Shown: positions 8,079-16,057 of the stretch, piece after piece
Layout of the letters: every line of letters starts with the position of its first letter
Numbering within the stretch: position 1 is the first letter of the stretch
Source of the DNA: Fretibacterium sp.
GTDB taxonomy: Bacteria; Synergistota; Synergistia; Synergistales; Aminobacteriaceae
Length of the DNA: 36,675 bases
Assembly: GCA_024681935.1 (NCBI GenBank)
Contig: JAIKZX010000077.1
Location: 1 to 36,675, forward strand
Direction of reading: 5' to 3'
Position numbers and translations under genes: made by a program
Notes under the pieces: generated by a model
The model's database searches: none
What the model was told of the DNA's origin: nothing
Seen by the model: the letters and a program-made list of their open reading frames with translations, nothing else

Positions 8079-9581
8079 TTATTCTATCCCCCGCTCCTGA
8101 TATATCTTCTGAAGGGAGGCCTTGATTTCCGCAACCTCCTCAGCGGACTTTGGAGGCACTCCAAAGGTTTTTGCCCCGGGGACGGCGGACTCCGCCTCAG
8201 CTGCGGCCGGTTCCATGCGCTGGACCCGGGGATCGCGCAGGGACTTCAGCCCCACCTCTCCCAGGACGTCATTGCCTTTTCCATAACGTGTCACAGCCTC
8301 GCGCCATGTGCCGTCCTCGTCCGGGGCGTAGTCGCCCATGGCCTGACGAAGCTCCACCAGCGCAACATACATATCCCGCACGGCGGCAAGGTATTCTGTG
8401 CTCACAGAGCGATAGGAGACCTGAGCGTTGATGAGGTCAATCTGGGCCCCCATGCCCTCGCTGTACATCAGCTCCGTGATGTGCAGCTCCTCCTCCGCGC
8501 GCTCCACCTGCCGCTTGCGGTCAACCTCCGTGGCCGAGGCATTCTTCCAGTTGTTCAGCGCCACGGCGATATCCCGGCGTGTCTGCTCTTTCAGGGACTC
8601 CAGAGTGGACTCCGCCGCCTGAATCATCCGGTCAGCGTTCAGAACGCCGTACTTCGTCTGATGCCCGTCAAAGATGGGAAGCTTCAGCGACAGCCCTGCA
8701 GCGGCCTCACCCTTCTTGGGGACAGAGTTGGTTGTTTCCGGGTCGGACCAGGCCGTCCACTGCGCCGAGAAGTCCAGCGTCGGGGAGAGCCCTTTGGCTG
8801 TCAGTTTTTTGACCAGTTTTGCCCGCTCCACGGACAGCCGCGCGGAACGCACGTCGGGCCGGAACTCCAGCGCTTCGTCATAGTTGACCTTCACGTCGAA
8901 TTCCGGGACCTTCAGTTCCTGCTCCTCGGGCTCGACATCCAGGCCCCCCGCGAGGAACGAAAGAGAGGCCAGCAGGTTTTGGTAGGTGGTCTCCGCCTCT
9001 TTCACCTGACTCTCCGCCTGCACGACCTGGGCCTCGCTCCTCACGATGTCCAGTCTCGGAACCAGCTCCTGGCGGTATTTTTCCATGGTGACGCGGTGGT
9101 TCTCCGACCTCTGGGTCAGGACCTCCTGCTGGAGCCGGACGTTCTCACGCGCCAGCACAGCTGACCACCAGGTCTGCTCCGCCGTGGAGATCAGCGTGTT
9201 CAGGTTTGCGTCGAACTTCGCGCGGGAGACTTCATAGCCAAGGATACGCTGCCGCTCGTCCAGAGAATAGCGCCCGGAGATGTCGATGCGGTGCGTCAGA
9301 GCCAGCCCGAGATGGCCGGCCGTGTAGCCGGAATCATTGCCCTGATGCGAGGCCCAGTTTGCCCCGGCCGTGGCTGCCAGCGCCGGACGCTGTGTCCCCA
9401 CCGCCGACAGCACGGAGTAGTAATCCGCCTCGACGGACTTGACCCCGGCCCTCAGGGCATGGTTGTTGAGCAATATCTCCCTCATATACTGCTCCAGCGT
9501 CATGGAGACCGATGCGGCGGCCTCCCCGGCGCAAATCAGAAGAACAAGCGACAATGACAAACCTACCAGACGTTTCTTCAA
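8079..9581 (-). CDS. TolC-family outer membrane efflux protein
   Basis: This 500-aa protein belongs to the TolC/OEP family of trimeric outer-membrane channels. A signal peptide (about residues 1-24, ending GEAAAS) is followed by two related helical halves, with typical segments such as NNHALRAG, ERAEEELHITELMYSEG and YLAAVRDMYVALVELRQAMG. The start is a TTG at 9581 with GAGGTG 9-10 nt upstream. A periplasmic C-terminal extension of about 70 residues, rich in Glu, Ala and Pro, follows the channel domain. No membrane-fusion protein or inner-membrane pump gene is adjacent, so the export partner is unknown. The gene is first in the tolC-slt-mscS-cbiC-cbiD unit. Confidence 0.88.
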   Translation of the reverse strand: MKKRLVGLSLSLVLLICAGEAAASVSMTLEQYMREILLNNHALRAGVKSVEADYYSVLSAVGTQRPALAATAGANWASHQGNDSGYTAGHLGLALTHRIDISGRYSLDERQRILGYEVSRAKFDANLNTLISTAEQTWWSAVLARENVRLQQEVLTQRSENHRVTMEKYRQELVPRLDIVRSEAQVVQAESQVKEAETTYQNLLASLSFLAGGLDVEPEEQELKVPEFDVKVNYDEALEFRPDVRSARLSVERAKLVKKLTAKGLSPTLDFSAQWTAWSDPETTNSVPKKGEAAAGLSLKLPIFDGHQTKYGVLNADRMIQAAESTLESLKEQTRRDIAVALNNWKNASATEVDRKRQVERAEEELHITELMYSEGMGAQIDLINAQVSYRSVSTEYLAAVRDMYVALVELRQAMGDYAPDEDGTWREAVTRYGKGNDVLGEVGLKSLRDPRVQRMEPAAAEAESAVPGAKTFGVPPKSAEEVAEIKASLQKIYQERGIE

Positions 9582-9613
9582 CTGAAATCACCTCATTTTT
9601 AACTTCTCTCTTC

Positions 9614-9619
9614 ATTATA
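9614..9619 (-). promoter_or_regulatory. Probable -10 element upstream of tolC
   Basis: A perfect TATAAT lies on the minus strand 32 bp before the tolC TTG start, in the 198-bp dtd-tolC gap. The region 16-17 bp upstream (CTGAAG) is a poor -35 match. No clear terminator for dtd is visible in the gap, so read-through from rel-dtd is also possible. Confidence 0.5.
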
Positions 9620-9779
9620 CTCTATCATTCGCCATCTTCAGGGCATGGAGCCGATATCCCGCTCTTTTTGACGGCAGAATCTTTGCGGCCGTCTTTGCCG
9701 TTCAGAGAAAAGAAAAAACAGAGTCTTCAGGCAGGTTAATCCCCGCAGTCCACGCTGGGGGGCAGGGGAGTGTCCGCTG

Positions 9780-10226
9780 TTATTTTTTGTCTGTGTCCAC
9801 AATCAGGGTTACGGGGCCGTCGTTCAGGATTTCCACTTCCATGTGGGCCTGGAAGACTCCGCAGCCCACCTCCACGCCCCGGGCGCGGACCTTCTCCACA
9901 AAATCGCTGTAAAGCCTCCGGCCCTCTTCCGCCCCTGCCGCTCCGGCGAAGGAGGGACGCCGTCCCTTCCGGCAGTCCCCGTAGAGCGTAAACTGGGACA
10001 CCAGCAGCGCCGCTCCGCCCACATCCAGCAGGGAGAGGTTCATCCTGTCATCGGAGTCCTCGAAAATGCGGAGATGGACCAGCTTGTCCGCCAGCCAGTC
10101 CGCGTCAGCCTCCGTATCGCCCGCACCGACGCCCACCAGCACGCAGACCCCAGGGCCGATCCGGCTGACTTCTTTGCCGTCCACAGAGACAGCGGCCTGT
10201 TTTACCCTCTGCACCACTATCCGCAC
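9780..10226 (-). CDS. dtd: D-aminoacyl-tRNA deacylase
   Basis: This 148-aa protein is D-aminoacyl-tRNA deacylase (DTD). The enzyme hydrolyses D-amino acids, and also glycine on tRNA-Ala, from mischarged tRNAs. It starts MRIVVQRV and carries the two family motifs SQFTLYGD and NDGPVT, the second being the Gly-Pro dipeptide that rejects L-amino acids. The length is normal. It starts with GTG, 4 nt after the rel stop, and its ribosome binding site (AGGGGG) lies inside the last rel codons, so its translation should be coupled to rel. The rel-dtd pairing is common in bacteria. Confidence 0.95.
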   Translation of the reverse strand: MRIVVQRVKQAAVSVDGKEVSRIGPGVCVLVGVGAGDTEADADWLADKLVHLRIFEDSDDRMNLSLLDVGGAALLVSQFTLYGDCRKGRRPSFAGAAGAEEGRRLYSDFVEKVRARGVEVGCGVFQAHMEVEILNDGPVTLIVDTDKK

Positions 10227-10230
10227 AGCG

Positions 10231-12561
10231 CTACCCCCTCGTGACCTCGAGAATCCCCCGAACCTCGTTCAGCCGGCCGATGACTGCATAAAGATGTTCC
10301 AGGTTGCGGACCCTCAGCTCAATTTTCATCCTCATCAGGCTGTTGCCCACCATGGCCGCCTTGATGCCGGAGATGCTGCCGCCTTCAAGCCCCACGGTCC
10401 GTGTGACGTCGGAGATCAGGTCCGCGCGGTCCAGCCCCTCTGCCTTCAGGCGGGCTGTGTAAAGTTTCCCGGACCCCGCCGTCGGGCCCCATGAAACGCC
10501 CACCACCTGTCCCATCCTGGCGTTGAGGATGTTGGCGCAGTCGATGCGGTGGATGGTGATGCCCCGCATTCGGGTGGAATAACCGACGATGGCGTCGCCG
10601 GGGATGGGGTCGCAGCAGCTGGCCAGCAGAACGCTCACCCCTCCCTCGCCCTCCACAAGAACATCGGAGTCCTGCCGGCGCGGCGCAGGGGCCCCTTCCT
10701 TAATCTGAGGCGGCAGACTGCCCGCGGGATTCCGCTGCTGAAGGTAGGCCAGCGCCAGCTTCTGAGCCACAGTGCTGGGCCCCGACGTCCCGGACCCGAT
10801 GGACACCAGAAGGTCGTCCTTGCTGGAGAGCCCCAGGTCCCGTGCCACCCTGTTGAGAGCGGGGGAGAATTCCTGTTCATCGGCGTTCAGGCCGCGCCTG
10901 CGGAGTTCCCGTTCCAGGGCCTCCCAGCCGCGGGCCAGCTTCTCGTCCCGGTCAATCTTCTCCGCCTGCCGGAACCATGTGCGGATCTTGCCCCGGGTTT
11001 TGTTGGAGTGGGCGATTTTCAGCCAGTCCCGGGAAGGGGAGCCCTGAGGCGACGTGATAATCTTCACAAAGTCCCCGCTGTGGAGCTGAGTGTTCAGGGG
11101 AACGATTCGGTTGTTGATCATCGCCCCGACACAGTGGTTGCCCACCTCCGTGTGGATGGCATAGGCAAAGTCAAGGGTCGTGGCCCCCCGTGGAAGCGCC
11201 ATGGCCTTGCCCTGCGGCGTGAAGACGTAGACCTCTGAGGTGAGAAAGTCGCTCTTCAGAAGCTCCACAAACTCCTCCGGGTCGCCGTTCTCTCCCTGCT
11301 CGGCCTCAAGGGCCTGGCGCACCCACATCAGCTTCGTGTCCAGACTGTCCGCCTCAACCCCCTTGGACTTGTAGAGCCAGTGCGCCGCAATGCCGTACTC
11401 GGCAAGGTGGTTCATCTCATAAGTGCGTATCTGGACTTCCAGCGGCACGCCGAAGGCCATAACGGTGGTGTGCAGCGACTGATACATATTGCTCTTTGGG
11501 GTGGCGATATAGTCATCAAACTGTCCCGGGATGGGAACCCACAGGGCGTGGACGACGCCCAGCACGGCATAGCAGGTGGACACGTCGTCCACAAGGACGC
11601 GAATCGCGAGGATGTCGTACAGCTCGTCCACGGAGAGCTTCTTGCGCTGCATTTTTTCGTAAATGCTGTAGTAATGTTTGGCGCGTCCCTTGATCCGGCA
11701 GGGGATGTCGTCTTTCTTCAGGCGCTGCTCCAGCACCTCAATGCCCTGCTGGATGATCTTCTCCATCTCCGGCAGACGCTTCTTCACCTTGCGGCGGATT
11801 GTAAAGAATTCATCCGGCAGGAGGTAGCGGAAGGACAGGTCCTCCAGCTCGCGCTTGATCTGATAGATTCCGAGGCGGTGCGCCAGAGGCGCGAAGATCT
11901 CCAGCGTTTCACGGGCAATCCGCTCCTGTTTTTCCCGATTCAGCACGTTCAGGGTCCTCATATTGTGCAGGCGGTCCGCCAGCTTGATGAGGACGACGCG
12001 GATATCCCGCGCCATGACGATGAACATCTTGCGCAGATTCTCAGCCTGATAGCCTTCCATGGACATGAAGGGCAGTTTGCCCAGCTTCGTGACCCCATCG
12101 ACAAGCGTGGCGACTTCTCCGCCAAAGGCAGATTCCAGCCCTTCGCGGGTCACGGCCGTGTCCTCCAGGACATCGTGGAGCAGCGCCGCTGTCAGGCTTG
12201 CCAGATCCAGCCGCATCTCCGCGAGGATCAGAGCCGCGCTCAGCGTATGGATAATGTAGGGCTCGCCGCTCTTGCGCTTCTGCTCCGCGTGGGCCTGGGC
12301 CGAGAACACAAAGGCCTGCCCCAGCTTCTGCATCTGCAGCGGCGTGAGAATGCTGAGGGCCCTGAGCCAGAGGTTCTGCCACAGGGTCCTGACCGTACCG
12401 GTGTTGCTTTGCTCCGGAATCTGAGACAGGAAGGTGTCACGAAGGGCGGACATCTCTTCATAGTCCTCGTTCCCCAGAAGGGTCGGGACACTGTCAAGAA
12501 TGGAGCTCATTGCCGAGCTGTCAGCAGGAAGGTCTGCCCTGCCCAGAGTTGAATCCGCCAT
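10231..12561 (-). CDS. rel: Bifunctional (p)ppGpp synthetase/hydrolase (RelA/SpoT family)
   Basis: This protein of about 776 aa makes and degrades the stringent-response alarmone. The domains in order are: HD hydrolase with LLHDVLEDT (His129-Asp130), synthetase with FDDYIATPKSNMYQSLHTT and VQIRTYEMNHLAEYG, TGS domain (EVYVFTPQGKAMALPRGAT), a zinc-finger-like CC segment (LASCCDPIPGD), and a C-terminal ACT domain. The intact HD motif indicates a bifunctional long Rel rather than a synthetase-only RelA. A GTG at 12564 immediately precedes the ATG. The AGGAGG site is 7 nt from the ATG and only 4 nt from the GTG, so I use the ATG. It lies between recJ and dtd. The 5' gap to recJ contains a triple 12-bp repeat. 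Confidence 0.95.
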   Translation of the reverse strand: MADSTLGRADLPADSSAMSSILDSVPTLLGNEDYEEMSALRDTFLSQIPEQSNTGTVRTLWQNLWLRALSILTPLQMQKLGQAFVFSAQAHAEQKRKSGEPYIIHTLSAALILAEMRLDLASLTAALLHDVLEDTAVTREGLESAFGGEVATLVDGVTKLGKLPFMSMEGYQAENLRKMFIVMARDIRVVLIKLADRLHNMRTLNVLNREKQERIARETLEIFAPLAHRLGIYQIKRELEDLSFRYLLPDEFFTIRRKVKKRLPEMEKIIQQGIEVLEQRLKKDDIPCRIKGRAKHYYSIYEKMQRKKLSVDELYDILAIRVLVDDVSTCYAVLGVVHALWVPIPGQFDDYIATPKSNMYQSLHTTVMAFGVPLEVQIRTYEMNHLAEYGIAAHWLYKSKGVEADSLDTKLMWVRQALEAEQGENGDPEEFVELLKSDFLTSEVYVFTPQGKAMALPRGATTLDFAYAIHTEVGNHCVGAMINNRIVPLNTQLHSGDFVKIITSPQGSPSRDWLKIAHSNKTRGKIRTWFRQAEKIDRDEKLARGWEALERELRRRGLNADEQEFSPALNRVARDLGLSSKDDLLVSIGSGTSGPSTVAQKLALAYLQQRNPAGSLPPQIKEGAPAPRRQDSDVLVEGEGGVSVLLASCCDPIPGDAIVGYSTRMRGITIHRIDCANILNARMGQVVGVSWGPTAGSGKLYTARLKAEGLDRADLISDVTRTVGLEGGSISGIKAAMVGNSLMRMKIELRVRNLEHLYAVIGRLNEVRGILEVTRG

Positions 12562-12579
12562 CACGGCACCTCCTTTCGG

Positions 12580-12615
12580 GAGTCAAATCGAGAGTCAAAT
12601 CGGGAGTCAAAGGCC
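12580..12615. repeat. Three tandem 12-bp units upstream of rel
   Basis: The unit GAGTCAAATCGR is repeated at 12580, 12592 and 12604, with the third copy diverging after GAGTCAAA. The array fills most of the recJ-rel gap and ends just upstream of the rel ribosome binding site. On the minus strand the repeats precede the site, so they would lie in the mRNA leader. Their role is unknown, and replication slippage is the simplest origin. Confidence 0.85.
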
Positions 12616-12617
12616 CC

Positions 12618-14282
12618 TCAGATCACCATTGCATCCAGGATAAACTGAATCTGCTCCTCGTTTCTCCAGTAATCCAGCCGCGGATGATAAATCCAGCCCT
12701 TCACATCCGCCGTATCCAGAAGGTCCGGGGTGGAGTTGAAGGCCAGAAGCTTCACATTGTCCACGCGCACGGAGCTGTGTCTGCCGTTTTTGCCCAGGGG
12801 TTCCACCCGGTCGCCAGGGCTGCTGGAACAATAGAAACGCGGACACGGATTGTCATTGCCAAAGGGCCCCAGCTCCGTCACCGCCTGCCAGTCAGCCATG
12901 GATATCCTTGCGGGCGACATGCTGATGGCCGAGATGACCTCCTCCTGCACGCCCACCCTTGCGAGCAGATCCTCCAGCGTCCGGGAGACCTCGTCCCAGT
13001 TCTCATTCAGCACGGAAAAGCCCGCGGCGTAGCGGTGCCCTCCCCAGGCGTCCAGCAGGTCGGATATTGTGCTGAGGATGCCCACGGCATTGCCCCCCAC
13101 AGGGACCCGCAGCGTGCCCCTTATCTTTCCCCCGACGGGGGCGGCCAGAACCACCGGGCTGCGGCGCTGAGCGCAGATCCGGCTTGCCACTCCGCTCAGC
13201 ACTCCCACCGGCCAGGATTCCCCGTACAGCACATGCCGCTCCGCGTCGGGGTCCTCGCAGATCTCGACCGCGATGCGCTCGGAAATCATCTGGCGCCGCC
13301 GGTTTGCCCGGATGAGATCACTGATGCAGGCGTAGACAGTGTCCTCGTTCCCCATTCCCAGCAGGGCCCGCACCGCGGTATCCGCGCTGGAAATGCGTCC
13401 CGGGGCGTTCAGGCACGGGATAACCCGCATGGAGAGCTGCTCCTCGGAAAGCAGCTGCCGGTTGATGCCCAGACGGTTGAGCAGCGCGCTCAGCCCCCGG
13501 CGCGGGTTTGTCCTCATGAGCCCCATTCCCTGACGGACCAGAGAACGATTCAGGCTGTTCAGAGGCATACAGTCCGAGATCGTTGCCAGAGCCACGAGAT
13601 CCAGAGCGTACTTCAGCCAGTCCCGGGAGACAATGCCTTCCTTCCATGCCCAGCACCACAGCACCGCCGTGGCGCAGAGCTTCCGTCCCTTATCCCCCCC
13701 GTCAAAGCAGGGGTTGACGATGGTGGGAAAGGTGGGGGGCTCCGCGACAGTGTGGTGATCAAACACAAAGATATCCATCCCGCGTTTTTTCAGCCTGAAC
13801 AGCAGCTCTGAGTCGTTTGTGCCGCAGTCCACCACCACCAGAGTGCTGCAGCCTTTGCCGGTGATCTCCTCCAGCACCCCGGCGTTGAGCCCGTAGCCCT
13901 GAGTGTCCCGGCGGGGGATGAAGTAGCGCACCTGAGCGGCCTTCTGGCGGAATATCTCCATCGCCAGCACCGTCGCCGAAATACCGTCCGTGTCGTAGTC
14001 CCCGTAGACCAGAATATTGCCGAAGGAACTCCTGGAATTCCACAGCTCCCGCGCGGCGGCGCTGGCGGAACCGAGGTCCATGGAGTCCATCAGTTTGTCA
14101 AACTCCGGCCGGATCCATTCCTGCACCCACGCGGTGTCGGGGGGCGTATCCCCGCTGCTGATCCGCGTCATCTCCAGAACCATTGCCGCCAGCTCGGAGC
14201 AGGGGACGCATCGCGCCAGATTCCGGGCGCTGTCATCGATCTCATACAGCCTCAGATTAGAATCTCTACAGGTCGCCAACAA
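12618..14282 (-). CDS. recJ: Single-stranded-DNA exonuclease RecJ (DHH family)
   Basis: This 554-aa protein is RecJ, a 5'-3' single-strand exonuclease used in recombination and mismatch repair. The DHH phosphoesterase motifs appear in order: YGDYDTDGISAT, VVDCGTND and FDHHT bind the metals, and GGHRYAAGFS is the DHHA1 motif. An OB-like C-terminal segment follows. The length is at the short end for RecJ, which usually has about 560-800 aa. The start is uncertain: no ATG exists near the N-terminus, and I use the TTG at 14282 (a second TTG follows directly) with AAGGGA about 10 nt upstream. The gene sits between tadA and rel in a tight minus-strand unit. Confidence 0.88.
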   Translation of the reverse strand: MLATCRDSNLRLYEIDDSARNLARCVPCSELAAMVLEMTRISSGDTPPDTAWVQEWIRPEFDKLMDSMDLGSASAAARELWNSRSSFGNILVYGDYDTDGISATVLAMEIFRQKAAQVRYFIPRRDTQGYGLNAGVLEEITGKGCSTLVVVDCGTNDSELLFRLKKRGMDIFVFDHHTVAEPPTFPTIVNPCFDGGDKGRKLCATAVLWCWAWKEGIVSRDWLKYALDLVALATISDCMPLNSLNRSLVRQGMGLMRTNPRRGLSALLNRLGINRQLLSEEQLSMRVIPCLNAPGRISSADTAVRALLGMGNEDTVYACISDLIRANRRRQMISERIAVEICEDPDAERHVLYGESWPVGVLSGVASRICAQRRSPVVLAAPVGGKIRGTLRVPVGGNAVGILSTISDLLDAWGGHRYAAGFSVLNENWDEVSRTLEDLLARVGVQEEVISAISMSPARISMADWQAVTELGPFGNDNPCPRFYCSSSPGDRVEPLGKNGRHSSVRVDNVKLLAFNSTPDLLDTADVKGWIYHPRLDYWRNEEQIQFILDAMVI

Positions 14283-14301
14283 AGATACAAAATCCCTTCA
14301 G

Positions 14302-14316
14302 CCCTCCGTCGGAGGG
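14302..14316. repeat. Short palindrome between tadA and recJ
   Basis: CCCTCCG and CGGAGGG flank a single central base, giving a perfect inverted repeat just after the tadA stop. No T-tract follows on the transcribed (minus) strand, so I do not call it a terminator. It could tune expression of recJ, whose start codon lies 20 bp downstream. Confidence 0.6.
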
Positions 14317-14320
14317 ACGC

Positions 14321-14782
14321 TTAATTTTTTTCATTCGCCCTGCGCCGCCTCAGGAAATACTCCTGCAGAAGCCAGGTACATTCCTTCGCCAGGAGACCTG
14401 ACCGGACCTGACAGCGGTGGTTCAGGCGCGTGTCATGAAGAATATTGTAAAGCGTGCCGCCGGCCCCCGCCCTGGGGTCCGCGGCGCCGAACACCACACG
14501 GCTCACCCGTGCGTTGACACACGCACCGGCACACATGGGGCAGGGCTCCAGAGTCACATAGAGGGTGCAGTCTCCCAGGTTCCAGCGTCCCAGCTTTGAC
14601 GCAGCCATCCGGAGCGCCTGAACCTCAGCATGGGCGGTGGGGTCGGTATCCTTGCGGTTGCTGCCGGTCCCCAGAACCTTCTCTCCCAGAACAACCACCG
14701 CCCCCACGGGGACATCCCCGCGTTCCAGAGCCCTGCGCGCCTCATCCAGAGCCAGACGCATAAAGGGCAGGTCGGCCGTCAT
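14321..14782 (-). CDS. tadA: tRNA-specific adenosine deaminase TadA
   Basis: This 153-aa protein is TadA, which deaminates adenosine 34 to inosine in the anticodon of tRNA-Arg(ACG). The zinc-dependent cytidine-deaminase fold motifs are present: HAE (His51, Glu53) and PCPMC (Cys81, Cys84). DVPVGAVVV is the usual N-terminal strand. The length is typical. The ATG lies 4 nt after the yhcH-like stop codon and has no good ribosome binding site, so translation is probably coupled to the upstream gene. The last codons are A/T-rich and should not be mistaken for a terminator tract. Confidence 0.95.
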   Translation of the reverse strand: MTADLPFMRLALDEARRALERGDVPVGAVVVLGEKVLGTGSNRKDTDPTAHAEVQALRMAASKLGRWNLGDCTLYVTLEPCPMCAGACVNARVSRVVFGAADPRAGAGGTLYNILHDTRLNHRCQVRSGLLAKECTWLLQEYFLRRRRANEKN

Positions 14783-14786
14783 CGCA

Positions 14787-15245
14787 TCATATACCCGGAA
14801 GCTTTACCTTCAGGACAAGCTTCCGCACCACTCCCGGCTCCTTGAAGAACACCCGGGCCTTGTGGGCATCATCCGGCATAAAGAGGACAAAGTGCCCGGG
14901 GGGGGCCTGAAGGTAGACGCCCTCACCCCTGTAGTAAGCCGTGTCCTTATCTTCCTGATAGGGCGTGGCCAGCTCCAGCTGCCTGATGATGGCGTGGCCG
15001 AACCACTCCTCGCCGCTGAGGGTGACATGAATATCCACATAGCGCCGGTGGGCTTCAAAGAGCGCGTCGCTGGCGGGGATCGTCTTCACCTCGGAGATAT
15101 CGAAGAAGATGTTGTCCCCATCGATGACGTGACGCCCCGGCGGAAGGGCAGAAAGATCGTGCTCAGCAAGGTATTTCAGCCCGGCCTTGACTCCCGGCCC
15201 CAGGCCACCGTAACGGGAAGGATACTGTATCGTTCCTAAAATCAT
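14787..15245 (-). CDS. YhcH/YjgK/YiaL family protein
   Basis: This 152-aa protein belongs to the YhcH/YjgK/YiaL (DUF386) family of small cupin-like proteins. Some members are found in sialic-acid and other sugar catabolic operons, and their exact activity is poorly established. HRRYVDIHVTLSGEEWFG and PGHFVLFMPDDAHKA match the conserved metal-site regions. An ATG further upstream would extend it to 173 aa. The ATG at 15245 instead has AAGGAG 8 nt upstream and gives the normal length. No sugar genes are adjacent; it heads a unit with tadA, recJ, rel and dtd and has its own promoter and a leader hairpin. Confidence 0.85.
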   Translation of the reverse strand: MILGTIQYPSRYGGLGPGVKAGLKYLAEHDLSALPPGRHVIDGDNIFFDISEVKTIPASDALFEAHRRYVDIHVTLSGEEWFGHAIIRQLELATPYQEDKDTAYYRGEGVYLQAPPGHFVLFMPDDAHKARVFFKEPGVVRKLVLKVKLPGI

Positions 15246-15281
15246 CGGTCCATCTCCTTCTGAAAAGATAAAACGACTCCT

Positions 15282-15306
15282 GAGCTCTTCTCCGAAGACA
15301 GAGCTC
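15282..15306 (-). promoter_or_regulatory. Leader hairpin upstream of the yhcH-like gene
   Basis: On the minus strand a 7-bp stem (GAGCTCT with AGAGCTC) continues, after a one-base bulge, into three more pairs closed by a TCGG loop. It lies between the likely transcription start (near 15315) and the ribosome binding site (near 15257). A T-rich stretch (GTTTTATCTTTT) begins 7 nt after it. This arrangement could act as a weak attenuator or as a 5'-end stabiliser. No ligand-binding fold is recognisable. Confidence 0.55.
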
Positions 15307-15321
15307 ATATTTAATCATTTA

Positions 15322-15350
15322 ATTATACGACATATTTCCCGCTGCCCCAA
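15322..15350 (-). promoter_or_regulatory. Promoter of the yhcH-tadA-recJ-rel-dtd unit
   Basis: The minus strand shows TTGGGG (15345-15350), a 17-bp spacer and a perfect TATAAT (15322-15327). It lies in the 119-bp gap between the nth stop and the yhcH-like start. This suggests that the unit is transcribed separately from lon-nth. Confidence 0.65.
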
Positions 15351-15364
15351 ATCCAAAGAACATT

Positions 15365-16057
15365 TTATCTCCTGCCGGCGTCTTCGCTGCCGGGGGCGGC
15401 CGCGGCGCAGAGCTTTGTCAGGGGGCAGGACCCGCACAGGGGGCTCCGCGCCCGGCAGACCGCCCGGCCGTGGTCAATGAGGTTGACGTGGCCCCCAAGG
15501 TAGCGTCCGGGGGGCACCTCCCGCTCCAGCAGAACAGAGATAGCCTCCGCCGGGGCTTTCGGCGGCACAAACCCAACGCGGCGGCAGATGCGCCCGATGT
15601 GGGTGTCCACCGGGAAGGCCGGCAGTTCCAGATCGAAAAGCAGCACGCAGGCCGCCGTCTTGGCCCCCACGCCGGGCAGGGCGGTGAGGTAGTCCCGCGC
15701 CCCGTCGCGGCCCCGCTCCTTCAGGCGGAGGATGGAATACTCCCCAAAATCCCGGCGTATCGTCTCCAGAATCGTCAGAATGCGCCGCGCCTTTGTCGGG
15801 GCAAGCCCCGCCGGGCGGATGGCCTCCGTCAGAGCCTCCGCCTCTGCCCCGGCGACGTCCTGCCAGCCGGGGAAGCGGGCTTTCAGCCGGCCAAAGGCCG
15901 TGTCCCGGTTGCGGTCGTTTGTGTTCTGGGACAGGACGGTCAGAATCAGTCCGTCCAGAGGCTCCCCGTGCTTCAGATCCGGCGGGTTGGCCTCGTTGTG
16001 ATACAGGTCCTCCAGGCGGTCCAGCATGGAGGCTGTCCAACGGGCAAGGGGTCCCAT
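15365..16057 (-). CDS. nth: Endonuclease III-type DNA glycosylase
   Basis: This 230-aa protein is an HhH-GPD base-excision repair enzyme that removes oxidised pyrimidines and nicks the abasic site. The helix-hairpin-helix LPGVGAKTAACVLLF keeps the catalytic lysine of the bifunctional enzymes, and FPVDTHIGR supplies the catalytic aspartate. The C-terminus has the [4Fe-4S] cluster ligands in the pattern C-x6-C-x2-C-x5-C (CRARSPLCGSCPLTKLC). The ATG follows the lon-like stop codon directly (TAGATG), so it is probably translated by coupling. A specialised member of the endonuclease III family is possible, so Nth substrate range is inferred. Confidence 0.9.
   Translation of the reverse strand: MGPLARWTASMLDRLEDLYHNEANPPDLKHGEPLDGLILTVLSQNTNDRNRDTAFGRLKARFPGWQDVAGAEAEALTEAIRPAGLAPTKARRILTILETIRRDFGEYSILRLKERGRDGARDYLTALPGVGAKTAACVLLFDLELPAFPVDTHIGRICRRVGFVPPKAPAEAISVLLEREVPPGRYLGGHVNLIDHGRAVCRARSPLCGSCPLTKLCAAAAPGSEDAGRR

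Noticed and set aside
9582-9779. dtd-tolC gap examined for a cobalamin riboswitch controlling the operon with cbiC and cbiD
   Set aside because: No B12-box-like sequence or extended conserved fold is recognisable. Only a -10-like TATAAT and T/A-rich runs are seen.
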